A DNA stretch of 64,000 nt from Acorus gramineus (GCA_030737835.1 CM060853.1:10660034-10724033); one strand, 5' to 3'; shown: positions 47,861 through 60,689, counted from the stretch's first letter. The notes: a model not told the origin generated them from the sequence alone. Numbers and translations: made by a program.

Positions 47861-48780
47861 TAGCAAAAAAGGCTGGATAAATAACTTATGGGGTGGAAAT
47901 AAAAGCATCCCTCCCTCATTACCACCACCTTTACTGATCTAATACATATAATAGATTATATATATACACGCATTCGAATAAACATTTCATCACTTTTTAA
48001 AAGGCATGTAAAAAGAACAAAAAGATCGCAGTGATTTTCAACCAACATTTTTATTTTAAAGCACTGATTTCAAATTGAGATGTCTTTATTAGCACACTGA
48101 CTTATTTTGATTTTTTTTTTTTTTTTTTTTTTTTTGAGGGACACTTAAATATATTCCGGCCCGCAATAAAGAAAAAGAAGCAAATATCAAAGGCATTAGA
48201 ATACCGCAAAATATAAACACTGGATTAAAGATGAAAAATGAGCTTTAAAAAAGTCAAAATTATAAACTTCAGAAACACTATTCTCCCATTAACCAATTTC
48301 ACTTTTCATCAATTTAGAATTTAAAAGGCCATGAACACTAATCCATTTTGCAGCTCCATCTACAACCCAACCCAAAGCAACCCTTGATAGTGTACAACAA
48401 AAATTTCAAAGAAAAAATTACTCCAATATATTCCTAATATATACTTCACTTTTTATACCAATATATCTATTGTACTTCAATAATTGAGTGTAATTAAAAT
48501 TAAATAAAAAGTGACAAGCTGCGGACTGACTGGACATCATTTTCCTAATGTTATGCTATACATGATTAACAAGTTCTCATGTACCAAAAACATGTCAACA
48601 AATACCCAGAGATAATGCTTAATTAGACAGTCATTCCATCAGATTCCACCCAAAACGAAACTCATCATAAACCACGAAAACACAGAATGGAGAAAAGAAA
48701 ATCACCCACATTGAAAACCATACACCAAAATTATAAGTCACAGCCCCATATGGGCTCTAAAAATCATACTAGAGTGAAAA
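47861..48780. other. Non-coding flank and 3' side of the KH gene; poly-T retroposon tail at 48112-48135
   Basis: A T run of about 24 at 48112-48135, followed by GAGGGACACTTAAATA, looks like the poly-A end of a minus-strand retroposon. 48640-48861 would contain the 3'UTR of the minus-strand KH gene. No clear polyadenylation signal was chosen. Confidence 0.4.
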
Positions 48781-48861
48781 TCCTACCTTAAAGGATCAGA
48801 CATATGCGGCCACTGACCACAACTGTTGCAAACGACAAAGTAGAGAACGAGATACCTAGAC

Positions 48862-50001
48862 TTAGTTTGGAGATGCCTTTGCAACCCCGCCTGGAACCGT
48901 GGGTCCACCAGCGGGAGGCGGTGCTTCGTAGCCCCCATGCGCACTCCCACCCACAGAACCATCGGTGGAATAGACGGGGGGTGGCTGTGAATAACCCCCT
49001 GCACCATATGCATCGGAATACTGCTGCTGCCCATAAGCCGGCTGTCCAGCAGGCGGCGCACCCCCATAAGACTGCCCATACGATGCCTGTGGAGCCCCTG
49101 TCGCGTAGCCAGTCGGTGGCGCCTGGCTGGCATAAGCGGTCTGAGCTGGAGGGGGTTGAGAGTGAGCGTAGGCAGGTTGGACCGGGGCTGACTGTTGTCC
49201 GTATGCAGGTGGCGGCTTCTGCTGACCATAGGCTGGTTGGGTGCCATACCCGGTCTGTGGTGGCTGGGTACCGTAACCCGGCTGTGACCCGTAGGCGGTG
49301 GCGGGTGCAGTCCCTTGTGAAGGTGGGTAGCTTGGTGGACCAGTTGTCGGCGGCTGACCAGTGTATGCAGACTGGGCTGGAGGAGCCTGTTGGGATGGGG
49401 CCTGGGTGTAAGAGGGGGTGGAGCCATCTTGAGGAGGTCCGTAACCAGTGGCAGAGCCATAGCCAGTCTGTTGGTCATATGCTGGTTGGGTCTGAGTGTA
49501 GCCCGCCTGAGATGATGGGGTGTGATACCCTCCGCTGCTGTATCCATCCTGGCTGTAACCCGGCTGTAGGGCAGTTGGAGGTTGCGAGTATGTGGAATCT
49601 CCATAGCCTTGTTGGTTGTAAGCTGGGGGCTGACCATAGTTGTATCCGGCAGAGCCGTCTGTCGGGGCGGAAGATCCACCGACTGGTTGGGCTGATGGTT
49701 GCTGTGATTGTGGTTGCTGTTGTTGCTGGTTGTAGTAATCGTAACCACCACTAGTTGGCTGAGTTTGCTGGCTCGGAGGGTTGGAGGATTGGTCCCAGCC
49801 AGAGGTTGGGGGAGGATAGCCACCGTAGGGTGGTTGGGAGTACTGGGGGGGCTGACCCGGGTAGGCTCCAGGTTGCATGTATCCGTAGCCAGGTTGCTGC
49901 ATTGGTGGCTGCCCAGGTGGAGCCCAACTGGTTGGAGGCCGAGGAGGACGGTATCCTTGCTGAGGATAACTACCACCCATTTGTGAACTTCTTGCCCGAT
50001 T
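48862..50001 (-). CDS. Last exon of the KH gene: low-complexity P/Y/G/Q tail
   Basis: 1140 nt including the stop; acceptor TTAATGCAG|AATCGG at 50001. Encodes repeated YGQ, PPA, QQPGY, TGYG and AYGQQ words and ends GVAKASPN. Sequences of this kind are typical of prion-like, condensate-forming tails of RNA-binding proteins (inference from composition). GC-rich, so the opposite strand and other frames are also open for 300 or more codons; those are shadows. Confidence 0.9.
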   Translation of the reverse strand, partial: NRARSSQMGGSYPQQGYRPPRPPTSWAPPGQPPMQQPGYGYMQPGAYPGQPPQYSQPPYGGYPPPTSGWDQSSNPPSQQTQPTSGGYDYYNQQQQQPQSQQPSAQPVGGSSAPTDGSAGYNYGQPPAYNQQGYGDSTYSQPPTALQPGYSQDGYSSGGYHTPSSQAGYTQTQPAYDQQTGYGSATGYGPPQDGSTPSYTQAPSQQAPPAQSAYTGQPPTTGPPSYPPSQGTAPATAYGSQPGYGTQPPQTGYGTQPAYGQQKPPPAYGQQSAPVQPAYAHSQPPPAQTAYASQAPPTGYATGAPQASYGQSYGGAPPAGQPAYGQQQYSDAYGAGGYSQPPPVYSTDGSVGGSAHGGYEAPPPAGGPTVPGGVAKASPN

Positions 50002-53000
50002 CTGCATTAAATATGTTAACATATAAACCAGGCAACCATTTATGTTCTTACATGTTTATTTTTGGGAAGGAAAGCATCATGAGTATATGATATAATCTAA
50101 GTAAATGTAAAGCTGGATGCATTATGAACTGTCAAAGTGATAGAATGTAAATCAAGAATGGTACATAGTTTCTCCAAAGATCAACTGCTCTCAGCAATTT
50201 ACATCAGCATGCAGGGGGCAGAGGAAGAATGCCTACTCACCACTGGACGTGAACTGTTCATGCTACAGCAGGAGACACCCATCCCTTCCCCTAGGCGATC
50301 GAATTTGGACTATAAAGAACTCAAGAGAAAAGCTATGTACATTCTTTGAATAGAGGACCATGTAAATTGTTGCCAGTGGCAAACATATCGAGCGAAATAG
50401 CATTTAAGATCAATTTATGAATTATTATATGAACCAATTTAAGGTTAGGGAAGCAATAAATATATAGGCAATTTTAATTTAAGGTTAGGGAAGCAATAAA
50501 TATATAGGCACTTTTACCTACATAAATATTTTCTAACAAATGACACCAGAAAATTAGCACACAACGTGTGAGCAGCACAGTACTGTCACTCCAGAAAACA
50601 ATTAGAAACATCATTGTAGATTTCAAACAGCAATCCATAAAGAGAGAAATCACCAATGAAATATACTAGCACTAAGAGGGGCTTTAGATAGATTATGGCA
50701 GATTAGAGCCTTCACAAAGACATGCAGTGAGTATTATAGTGCTCAAAGAAAAGAAACAGGGATAATTGCAGAGAATTGATGGAACAAAAGATGACACAAC
50801 CACTTATAGTATAGATCACCGGATGGGGAAGAATCATCTGCTAAACAGCCCTCACAAGTAAGTGAAATGTAGAATCTGATTCAAAGTTCTTTAACTGAGT
50901 ACAGAAAAGACAAGAAACAGAAGGAAAAAGAAAACAGACAAGATTTGAGACCAATTTTGATAATCTACATGAAGCAGTAATCTAGAATATAGAGACAAAA
51001 TCCGGACAATCCCTATGAACGCATATACTATGATCATCAGAAATGAGAACTGCCAGTGCAAATAAAGGAGTCAAATGAAAGGGAGACAGAAAGCATTTCA
51101 CAATCATAATCCAATTAAAGGCTAGACAAACATATTTTTTTATATAAGATTGAGTAATACAATCATAATCCAATTGAATAAGTAGACAGATATTGTATAA
51201 AAAATTCTTGTAAAAGTATTGTATAAAAGATAAGAAAAGTTCAGTTCCCCTGAACCGCCACATTGTCAATTAGCAACCATTATTTTAGGGTCTTCCAGAT
51301 GATCAATTAGTATTTACCCATAGGCATGTTTCAAGACCACACCAGTATAAAGCAAATTAATAATAACAACAAATTTGCCCTTGAACCCTGCACCATGTAG
51401 GGCGTCACCAATGAGCTAATCCTACAATGATTTTCCATAAGCAGTCTATGAGTCATGTCAGTAATACGAACGACAGAAAACATATCAGCAAGACTCAAGC
51501 TAAATTCCCATAATATTCTCTTAGACATCTGAAGAAAAATCCTGGAAGTCATTTAATCATTTATATTTGCAATAAGCTCTAACAGAGACCAAGAATAGGG
51601 AACCTGCTACCCGTGAGCCAATCCAGATGTTCCAGTCCGGTCATGGATCTCAAGAGAGCAAAAACATTTTCATCGTGCAATAAAGTCTCGAGCCTTGACC
51701 GTGGTCCAGAAGCATTAAGAGCCATTGGAAGGCTCATCAACCTAATTTCAACCCACGTCTCCACTGCCAACAGCTGTAAGGAAATGTACAGCAATATTGC
51801 ACAAATACAATAAAGTGAACAAGTCTAATATCACACCAATCCTGCAGGTTTTATTCTTTAAGTCAAGTAACAATTTCATTTCTAATCTATAGGACAACGA
51901 ATATGGGTATTTGGGGGAGTGAAAACAAGAAGCACTCACACTTTATTGAAAAAGAGGACCAGAAATGTCCAAAAATCTCAGAACATATACCTCCAATATT
52001 GGATTCTTCTTCTGTTTCGACGAGTAATATGATATATCACATCTAGTCATCAAATTTCCGCTTAAAATATTCATATCAAAGTAGTCATTCAGGATACCAA
52101 GGTGAGCATATACATAATAATATCCAAGAACTCAACAAGCAACTCATTTGCATGCATAGCAAAGAACAGGCTGAGATGAGAAATATGAATGGCGTACTGT
52201 ATCCCTGAAAAATTATTTAACCTTCACAAGTAACATCCTAAGGAGGAAACTTCTGATATGAAAAAAGATCATTCCAGAAGAATTTTAGCATGCAGGTCTT
52301 ACTACTTCCATCCTTGAATGCTTCTTTTACTACTTCCATCCTTAAATGCTTCACCAAGGCTCAGAAACCTGCTTTTGACCATGTAATAAAAGAAGGTATT
52401 CCAACACCTCCCCATGCAATATATAGTTGCGAACAGTAGACAGTAATCCATGTTTAATATAAGGTAAAACAATCACAGAGATGAGAAGGACAATAACACA
52501 ATCAAATTCACAGGTGCTATCTAAGCACTATCTATAAATAACATCCAACATGAAAGATTGACCAAGCTAAAGCACAACACCCAAGCAAATGCAATAAAGG
52601 TCTACAACATGCTGCAATAGATCAACTTCAAATTTTAGAAAAACAAAATCAATATACATTAATATGGAAAATACAAAACCATTATACATTAAAAAGAGCT
52701 GCAAAAATGTGAAAACAAAAGGGACATGACACAACTTCAATTCCAACATGGAATGGAAGAAAAGAAAAGAAAATAGCTTCATGGCATGAATAAAAAAATT
52801 CATAAGGATCCAACAAGGAATCTAATCACTCGGGGAGAGAGATGTATAATTATCAAGGCTTTAAAGGCACAAAAAGATATTAGTGCAAAATAATATCCAA
52901 ACTACAATTTTGACAGAAAAAAGGTTTTCCAGGCAATAGAAAGGATACAATAAGCAAAGTAATTTATGCATATCTTTTCAATGATTATAATTATAATACA

Positions 53001-56000
53001 TACACGTTTTATCTGGCATGCATTTAAAAAATTAAAGAACAGCGCATAAGGACAGCATAAAAAAACTATGATACAGAGATCAGTAAAATTGGGCCACAAA
53101 TTTCATTAGATCTGAGCTCAAATTATATAATAACTTAAAAAGATAAACACCAAAAGAAAATTTGTTTCATTTCTAAAGTATACCGACCATAATGAGAACA
53201 TATGCATACAATAATATATAAATGACAGTGATGCTTCAGTGCAGGGGGGAGAGAGCGAGAGAGAGAGATTAAAATTAAGATTTAACTAAGATAACATATG
53301 ATCCAATTCCAACGGCAGGAAAATCATACTAGAGTGAAAAGAAACTCCTGACTTACTACGGAAGCTGACAATCACAGAATGAAAAGTTTCTGTTTTATGT
53401 CAAAATTCTACCTTGAAAAGGCCCCCCATTTGTCTTAAACATGCAGAGATGTACTAGGAGAATACATAAATCAGAAAACTTAATACACCAGGTTCAATAC
53501 TTGTGAAAAGCAACATAATGTGGAAATGCTGTGTCCTTCTGACTAACTATATCCAAATGCAATTTTGAAGGATTATATTTTGATTATATGATTATATCAT
53601 ATGAACCTAAATTGTTGCTTGATAAAAATGATCACTTCTCAAAACTTATGCAAGAAAAAGGATAGCATGCATACCTCAATAATTTCATTGACCAATTCTT
53701 TAGCTGATTCAATTTGCTCCTTAGTACCTTCAATGTGAACATTTCTTTCCGATGATGTATCTCCAGGAGGCAAGTGCAAAGGTATCAACTACACAAAAAA
53801 TATAAAAAAATCCATCATAAATTTGCTACAAAACTTTCAATAACATTAGGATATCACTGAACTAATGATCTAAAGTGCAGACAGATGAAATTTTATAATA
53901 AAAAGAGGTGCAGTAATGAAGCACAGACAGTATAAGATATTCCTGCTAAGTGCTCATTTAACTACAGAATGCATCAGGGAAATGTTCCTAACCTGAATAC
54001 GAGCTCCAGACCTCATTTGCATGTTTTTAATGGTCTCCCCACCTTTCCCAATAATTAAACCAACCTGAAAATAATGCCACAAAATCAGTAAACAAGATAG
54101 GCCTATCATAGCATGAACTGTAAATGAACAGCACATGCCTTGTTATTCGGGACTTTCATATTGAACTGCTCAGTTCCAGCCGATCCTCCAACAAATCTAC
54201 GAGCAGAAACTATGCCTGATCCTCCACTTTCAGCCTGAACCAAGAGTCCATGATGATAAAAATTACAAGCAGTGGGAACGTGGAATCTGACATGCATCTA
54301 AAAAGTAATGCGTATATGGAATTTAATATATTATATCCACCTCTGCAAGCACGTCATTAATTAACTGCTCAGCCTTGCTGATTTGGTCTGCACTGCCCAT
54401 GAGCTCAACAACTCGAGTTTGCGAATTAGGGTCAGCATCCATATCTCTGGTTACTTGAATCTTTGCTCCAGATTGAGCCTGAAGATATTTGATCGTTTCT
54501 CCACCTTTGCCAATTATAACACCAACCTGTGCCAAAAATTACAAAAATTCAATGAGTCAGAAAAATCACAAGAGAATACATTAATCTAAAAAAAAAACAC
54601 AAATAACCACATAAAATGAAATAAAATTACCCTTCCATTTGGAATATCAATCTTTTTGCTTGATTGATAGCCACCGTAAGAAACAGGAAATGATGACTGT
54701 GGGGCAGCACCAACTTGGGAGCTTAGAGTTTGCAAGCCTGAGGCCTTCTGTCCATAATCTGCAGTAAAGGACAACAGATGAAGAAGTCACAACTTCAATT
54801 TAAAATCTTCAAGAAAAATAATTCCATCCTTGCTTGCATACAGTATCACCACTTAATTCCTGAGAACCAACTATTTGGAAACCATATGCATTGAATCATC
54901 AAGCATAAAACAAAAAAAAGTAGCGTCACTCATTGTCTTGTCCATGTTAAACATTCACAACTTCTCTAACAGCACAACAAATGACTTGAGAATACCAATG
55001 AACCCAATTGTCGCAGATAGAAAAGAAATAGAAGGGGTGGGTCCTTCAGAAAGCATATAGAAATAGCTTAGAAAACTGAATATTAACAAACAAATTGGGA
55101 ATGCCTCAGTGAAAAGCATCCAAAGCTTAACATATATATGAGCTTAAAAAAACACAGAAGAAGATAAATTGGTTTAAGAACTTTTTTTTTTTTTAAAGAA
55201 ACAGTAGGCAGTAGTCTTCATTATATTAATCAGGCAATGCCCAAAGATAAGTACAAAAAGCAGAGGTACATAGACCGGTATGGCCCCAGTAAAATTGATT
55301 TGGATGCATTCCTTTTTGGGGAGGTGACAATGAACCCCAACCTCTTTTGATGAAACAGTAGGCCAGTGCCCTTTAATCATATTAAGGAAGTGGCTCAAAA
55401 GGACAGAACCCCAACATTAGTTGGGCAAACCCCGACTTCACGCAATTATCCGCAAACCATGTGGGTCAGATAAGATGGATGGATTCGAGTCAAATAGCCA
55501 ACCCCATGTGAGTTATCGCCTTCAATTACAGGAAACACAAAAACATAAAATATAAAGAATACGATAGAAGGGGGTCCTTCCAGATAGCGTATATGAATAG
55601 CACATCAAACAGAATATGAACAAACAAAAGGGAATGCCTCGGTCAAAAACATCCAAACCTTAAGCTTATAAGAACTTAGAATTCACAATATGACCAATCC
55701 ATTGACGACAGTTGAAGAAAGTCAAACTCATTAAACAAAACACGGATTGGAAAAATCAATAACAAAAAAAATCCCAAAACAAAACAGTTATATTTTTGTG
55801 ACAATCTAAACAAAGTTTCAATTGAGAAAAAACAGAAATCCGAAACCTGAGCATCATGTAAGAATCTAATAAAATAAATAAATTACATCCAAAAGAAATA
55901 CAAAACCCTAGATCAAACACGGAGAGGACTAGAAGAGAACAAACCACGAAACGAAACCCTAAAACTTCGTAATCAAACACACAGAGACTCACCAGATCCG

Positions 56001-56365
56001 TAAAGTCTGTCAGAGGAGTCGTCCCCGCCGTTCTCGGCGCGCGGCCTCTTCGACTGCGCCTCGATTCGGGCGGCGATCTCCTGCGCCATCTGCTTCGCCT
56101 GCGCCATCTGCTTCGCCTGGGCAATCTGCTTCGCCATCTCAATATCCGTCAACGGCACGCTGTTGTACGAGGGAGGAGCGGCCGCCGAGCCGTTGTGGGA
56201 GGCGGCGTTGGGGGACGGCGATGTCCCCCCTGTCGCTGACGCGGGAGGCGCCGAGGAGAAGCCTGTGGTCCGGCGGGTCGTGGCCGACGCAGAGACCGGA
56301 GACGACTCAAGGTCGAACTTTCGCTTGTTGTCGGGTCGAGAACCTACCTGCAGATCATCCGCCAT
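48862..56365 (-). CDS. KH-domain RNA-binding protein, FUBP-like, seven coding exons
   Basis: Exons on the minus strand: 55993-56365, 54631-54758, 54341-54526, 54139-54234, 53993-54064, 53675-53788, 48862-50001. They join in frame to 2109 nt (702 aa). Domain order: acidic/Ala/Ser-rich N-terminus; a Gln/Ala/Lys helix with repeats of AKQMAQ (about residues 78-95) and a basic KRPRAE; KH1 beginning VGVIIGKGGETIKYLQAQSG (about 168-229); linker AESGGSGIVSARRFVGG; KH2 beginning VGLIIGKGGETIKNMQMRSG (about 262-323); then a 379-residue Pro/Tyr/Gly/Gln-rich tail starting NRARSSQMGGSYPQQGYRPP. Both KH domains keep the GxxG RNA-grip loop (GKGG). Plant relatives are annotated as far upstream element-binding protein-like or KH proteins and bind single-stranded nucleic acid. 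Cellular role unproven. Six introns; five are GT-AG and one is GC-AG (after 54139). Confidence 0.92.
50002..53674 (-). other. 3.67-kb last intron of the KH gene
   Basis: Between GAG|GTATGC (53674) and TGCAG|AATCGG (50002). It has short local duplications (TTTAAGGTTAGGGAAGCAAT near 50440 and 50481; CTACTTCCATCCTT near 52301 and 52330) and scattered oligo-A. No transposon family recognised, no conserved coding block. Confidence 0.8.
53675..54526 (-). other. KH1 and KH2 exon cluster
   Basis: KH1 is one exon (54341-54526, 62 aa). A 32-aa linker exon follows (54139-54234). KH2 is split into VGLIIGKGGETIKNMQMRSG plus ARIQ (53993-54064) and LIPLHLPPGDTSSERNVHIE through NEIIE (53675-53788). All four junctions are phase 0, so each exon is a whole-codon module. 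Confidence 0.9.
54759..55992 (-). other. First intron of the KH gene with an internal direct duplication
   Basis: A block of about 115 bp around AGCATCCAAAGCTTAA (55020-55134) recurs diverged at about 55555-55668. Between them lies a T-led retroposon-like insertion starting about 55181 (TTTTTTTTTTTTTAAAG...), containing two related CAGTAGGC..AGT...TCTTCATTATAT-type pieces. Confidence 0.65.
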
Positions 56366-56430
56366 TGTTATGGTTTTCGGATTCGCTCTCTCTGTCGTTG
56401 GGAGAGATTTGTTTTTTCCCCTTCTTCTGG

Positions 56431-56459
56431 AAACCCTAGATATCGGAGTGGTTTATATA
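56431..56459 (-). promoter_or_regulatory. TATA box and telo-box of the KH gene promoter
   Basis: On the minus strand GTATATAAAC (TATATAAA at about 56452-56459) stands about 90 bp upstream of the start codon, giving an expected transcription start near 56420-56430. The plus-strand reading AAACCCTA (56431-56438) is a plant telo-box, an element common at promoters of translation and RNA-metabolism genes. Confidence 0.6.
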
Positions 56460-56659
56460 CGACTTTTTTCTTCTTCTTTTTTATCGAATGTGAGATCATT
56501 AGGGCTTCACGGATCTTTCAATCGAGACCGTCCATGTGTTAGACCCCAAAAATTGGCCTGGGGTTATACTGATACGCATCCGAAGAGCTCTTACTGTATT
56601 TCATTTTTTAACTCATTTATATGCGATATTTTATATATATATATATATATAATTAAATA

Positions 56660-57380
56660 AATTATTAATAAAATTTGTTATGAAATTAAGAATTAAGAGT
56701 TAAAGAAATATGTTACGATTAAAAAAAATTGCATATATAATTCTGAAGACTCAACCAACCCTATGTTGTAAGAGATTCACTTTTAGAATTTTAAAACCAT
56801 CAATACCCCTCAAATGGATTTAACAAAAATATTTATGCACAATTTAAACTCTTATAAGGTGTATCATTGAAAATTACAAATCTTATTGAACAAATGTGAT
56901 TTTTTACAGGTATATATAAAAAATAATTCCATTGAAAAATATTATATTAGATTGAGTCGATATTGATATGATATTATCAAATATATATATATATACATGC
57001 ACATGTATATATTTGATGAAAATCTCACATTATCATTTAAGTATTTAAATATTAAAGAAAAATGCATATACTACATGAAAGTTTGATAATATCCATATCC
57101 CCCGTATTTTTTCTAAAATTCCATATAATCCTGAGAATTTTCCTGGTTAAGTAAAATTAAAAAAACATTTTCAATTCACAAACTTCCTTTTTATGTCCAA
57201 AAATCTTACGATTGAAAACTTAATAAACATAGTTTTTCAAAAGCTGAGTTTGAAACATAATATTTTAAGAATCTCAGTGTTTCAACCTCACATCCAAACG
57301 CACCCTAAGTAAAAAAAACTTGAGTTAAATTGCCATCAATTTAGGAATAATATTCGTGGAATATTTCGTTACTTAACGTC
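56660..57380. other. Intergenic AT-rich DNA
   Basis: No gene seen. CCAAACGCACCCTAAGTAA at about 57294 looks like the right end of a MITE. ATATCCCCCGTATTTTTT at about 57098 resembles part of a MULE end like those at 57381 and 63128. Confidence 0.4.
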
Positions 57381-58026
57381 ACCTTAAAAATCTATATTTA
57401 TATAGCCCTCTTAAAGATTGTGAAAATACATATCGACCCCTCATTTTTTTAAATAACCATATAAACCCTTGAAATTACTCGCTTAATTCATCATCCCCTA
57501 GTGTTATCCAATTAAAACTTGTGTGTGGTTAATCTAACAATATAAAATTATTTATTTTTAATACATTGAGGAAGAAACATAGTGGGATATTTTTTTATGG
57601 ATAGCATTTTGGTCATTTAGAGGGATTATATTGATATTTTCTTATATCTCATGAGATTATTCAGATAATTACATTTGCAATATCTTTAGATAGATAGAAT
57701 ATGGTCAAAATATTCTTTAAAACTTGACAAAAAACCAACTTAGGTTGTTAAATCTTTATCCACGAGAAAACATAAGCGTTATATGAGTATTCAGAAAAAT
57801 GAGGGATTAATATAAATATTCACAAACTTTAAAATGAAAGCGACGAAGGTAAAAAGGTAATTTAACCATATATGGTTAAATTAATTACACTCCAATTTCA
57901 AAGTGTTAACAAAGGGAATATATCAATATAACCCAAATAATCAAGGAGTTATATGGAATTTTAAAAATATAGGGGTTGACGTGGATATAAGCAAATTTTC
58001 AAGAGCTATATACAGTTTTTTCCAAA
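57381..58026. mobile_element. MULE-like MITE with diverged long inverted repeats
   Basis: The left 95 bp (TATATAGCCCTCTT...CGACCCCTCATTTTTTT...CCATATAAACCCTTG) is matched in inverted orientation by the right 95 bp, which read on the minus strand TATATAGCTCTTG...CAACCCCTATATTTTT...CCATATAACTCCTTG. The interior is AT-rich and has no ORF. A clean 9-bp duplication could not be assigned because the right flank is oligo-A. Confidence 0.55.
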
Positions 58027-58237
58027 AAAAAATCACTCTCATCCTTAATAAAAAAAAATGTTAAAGAGTCATTTTAGAAGAATATTATATCTTTATTATC
58101 ATTATTATGATATTATTAATTTCATAGTTTTCCTAGTTTTCTTTTCTGGTAATTTAGAGTTTCCTTTGTGTATCTATAAATTGAGCTTTTGTGGCTCTTC
58201 TAAGAATAACAAGAATTCCATTTCCTTTATTCTAACA

Positions 58238-58249
58238 TGATATCAGAGC
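58238..58249 (+). promoter_or_regulatory. Primer-binding site of the short Copia element
   Basis: TGATATCAGAGC directly after the LTR; one base differs from the TGGTATCAGAGC site at 25849. Confidence 0.8.
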
Positions 58250-58295
58250 TTCCACCTTTAAAAATTCTAGATCCACAAAAGCTTCTCTTTCTCTT

Positions 58296-58332
58296 CCCCG
58301 CTTCGATTGAAGAGTCTTCAATCGAAGCGGGG
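58296..58332. repeat. Perfect 37-nt palindrome next to the primer-binding site
   Basis: CCCCGCTTCGATTGAAGA, a single G, then its exact complement TCTTCAATCGAAGCGGGG. It stands 46 nt downstream of the primer-binding site, where retroelement packaging or dimerisation hairpins usually lie. Confidence 0.95.
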
Positions 58333-59253
58333 AGAGGAATTTTGTTAGCAAAATCTAAACGCTCCGCTATCAGTCACTTTGTTCGCGCCCTCGGTGTCAC
58401 GTCTCAGGGCGGCCGTCCCCGAGACGTGGCAATAATAAAATATCAGCTATCAATACCTGAGGTCAATAAAGTCTCCAACAACAATACACAAGATGGCAAA
58501 GCAAAGATAATGATAACTGACTGAAAAGCGGAAGCATAATATATAAACAATGTCTGTAAATCAAAAACATTATTACAGACTCGAATACACAATCACTGTC
58601 CTGTGAGAGCCAAGTCTAGACCAAAGAAATACAACATGTGCCACATGCACGATTTACAATACATACAATGACTCTAGGACTGCTGACAGCCTCGCACTCG
58701 CAACCCGTCAGAAGAACGCTCCACGCCCATAAGACCACGCCATAGGGAAACTCAAACTCTACACGCAACACTGCCCCTGAAAAGAAACAGTATGTGAGGG
58801 GTGAGCTACAAGCTCAGTGAGTGGCTGGAAACCAATCACCATACAACAGTTCAATACATAAACCATTCCCTTTCAAGGTAAACATGGGTGGAAACCCATG
58901 GATAACGGGGTCACAAGGCGGCGCAACCAACCTGACCCTCACCCTCACTCCCGGAGGAAGACTCTTGGGACTTTTGGGGAGAGACCATACCGTTGGTCGA
59001 GGAGACCCGGGATTACTGGTCCACACAACACTAATAGAACATCTACATCAGGATTACCGCCCAACCATGTCTTTGAACATCGATACACAACCGGACCCAA
59101 CAACTATGGGAACGGACGAACAACGAATGGGTCACGCGGCGATGTGTCTTCACCTCATCCTCACCCTCACCCCTTAGAGGTGACATAGGATTTTTGGAAG
59201 AGACTTAGCCTGCTCTACACCCTTGGTCCACCAGTAGCCCTTTCCCCCGCGTA

Positions 59254-59530
59254 GCCTCTACCTGGTATACTCCCACGATCAGTACGCTTCCGAACGCATT
59301 GGTGGTACCTACGGATGGGAGCCCTCTGTCAGGACAGCTTTCCCAACGCCGGGGAGTTCCTACATCGGATCCAACGAAGGGGAGAACGATTCCACGCTCG
59401 CAATATCATTCGTTAGCCCTCTCCCGGGTAGCCTCTACCTGGTATACTCCCACGATCAGTACGCTCCCGAATGCATCGGTGGTACCTACGGATGGGAGCC
59501 CTCTGTCAGGACAGCTACAACCCGGGCCTC
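59254..59530. repeat. 173-bp tandem duplication in the solo LTR
   Basis: GTAGCCTCTACCTGGTATAC, GGTGGTACCTACGGATGGGA and CCCTCTGTCAGGACAGCT occur in the same order in both units. Confidence 0.9.
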
Positions 59531-60689
59531 TTCAACACGGACGACATTGGGAGTAAACATTCCATGTTCGCAAAGCGAACCCAATGGAAAACAACTACTC
59601 TCGATAATCACTTATTGAGATATCGAATACTACTGTACTCCCACACCGTTGCGTCGCTCAGACACAAAGGGGGGGGGGGTTGCCTCTGCTCTCACGTAGA
59701 AATAATCCCATAAGCTAATGAATTCTCCTGAATTCCAAACGAGTGCATCGCTCGGATGCACAGGGCGATTACATCGCTAGCGCTCTAACTAATAAGGTAC
59801 AACCCGACAGCGGGTCATACCCACACCTATTTCAGATAGGCCTATCAGTTTTTTGTAACATGCGCATATAAATATATCCAACTATGTGCATGAACCATAT
59901 GCACAAATCATCTAATAATTATAGGGACACTCCCTAACATGGATTTACATCATAATAAATCATACAACATGCATACATGGTCATTAATCACAAGGCCTAA
60001 CTTAAGCATGTGTTGGATATCACCAACTTAAAAGAAAGGGTCAAGCGCGATCTCGCGCACTAACGGTGCATGCCAATATTCCAAACGAACCTAAGTCGAG
60101 TAGGAAATCGCATTTATTTACTCAGTTCGTTCAGGGGGAGAGGGCGAGAGAGATCATCATCTCATGAAGCTGGTCATAGCTTTGCCCCATTAGCATGGGC
60201 GCAACAACTACACCACGCCCTCGAGTCTTATCGCAAGGGAATATTAGGCAGGTGCCCGTTATTAACCCATACTTAATCATGTTCAATATTCCAATTAATA
60301 TGGTGGGAGTAATATTACAATACTACCTAAGGCATGCCATATTCTATACATCCATACACATTTCAAACAATACATGCCCATACTAGAGGGGCGCATGCAA
60401 CACAATCATTCATACATGTATATAAGCCTAGCATGCAAGATATCTACATATTATAGCTTAAGCATGGCCATACTACTTATCTACACAAGTAGTATAGCTA
60501 GGGGGGCCCATCGATGCGCGACACGCGACTACGCGCGTCGAGCGCATCCCGGGGGGGGGGGATTGGATCGAACCACTCACCATTACCCGGGACCTCGCGC
60601 ATCCCATCCGACGAGATCTGCAAGGTAAGGGCATCAAATTTGATGAGTAACATCACAATTTAACACTTAGAAATCATTAGAAATACCAA

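Noticed and set aside
48783-49976. Long minus-strand frame and a 316-codon plus-strand frame over the KH gene tail
   Set aside because: Shadows of the real last exon, which continues the KH protein frame from a proper acceptor and ends at 48862.
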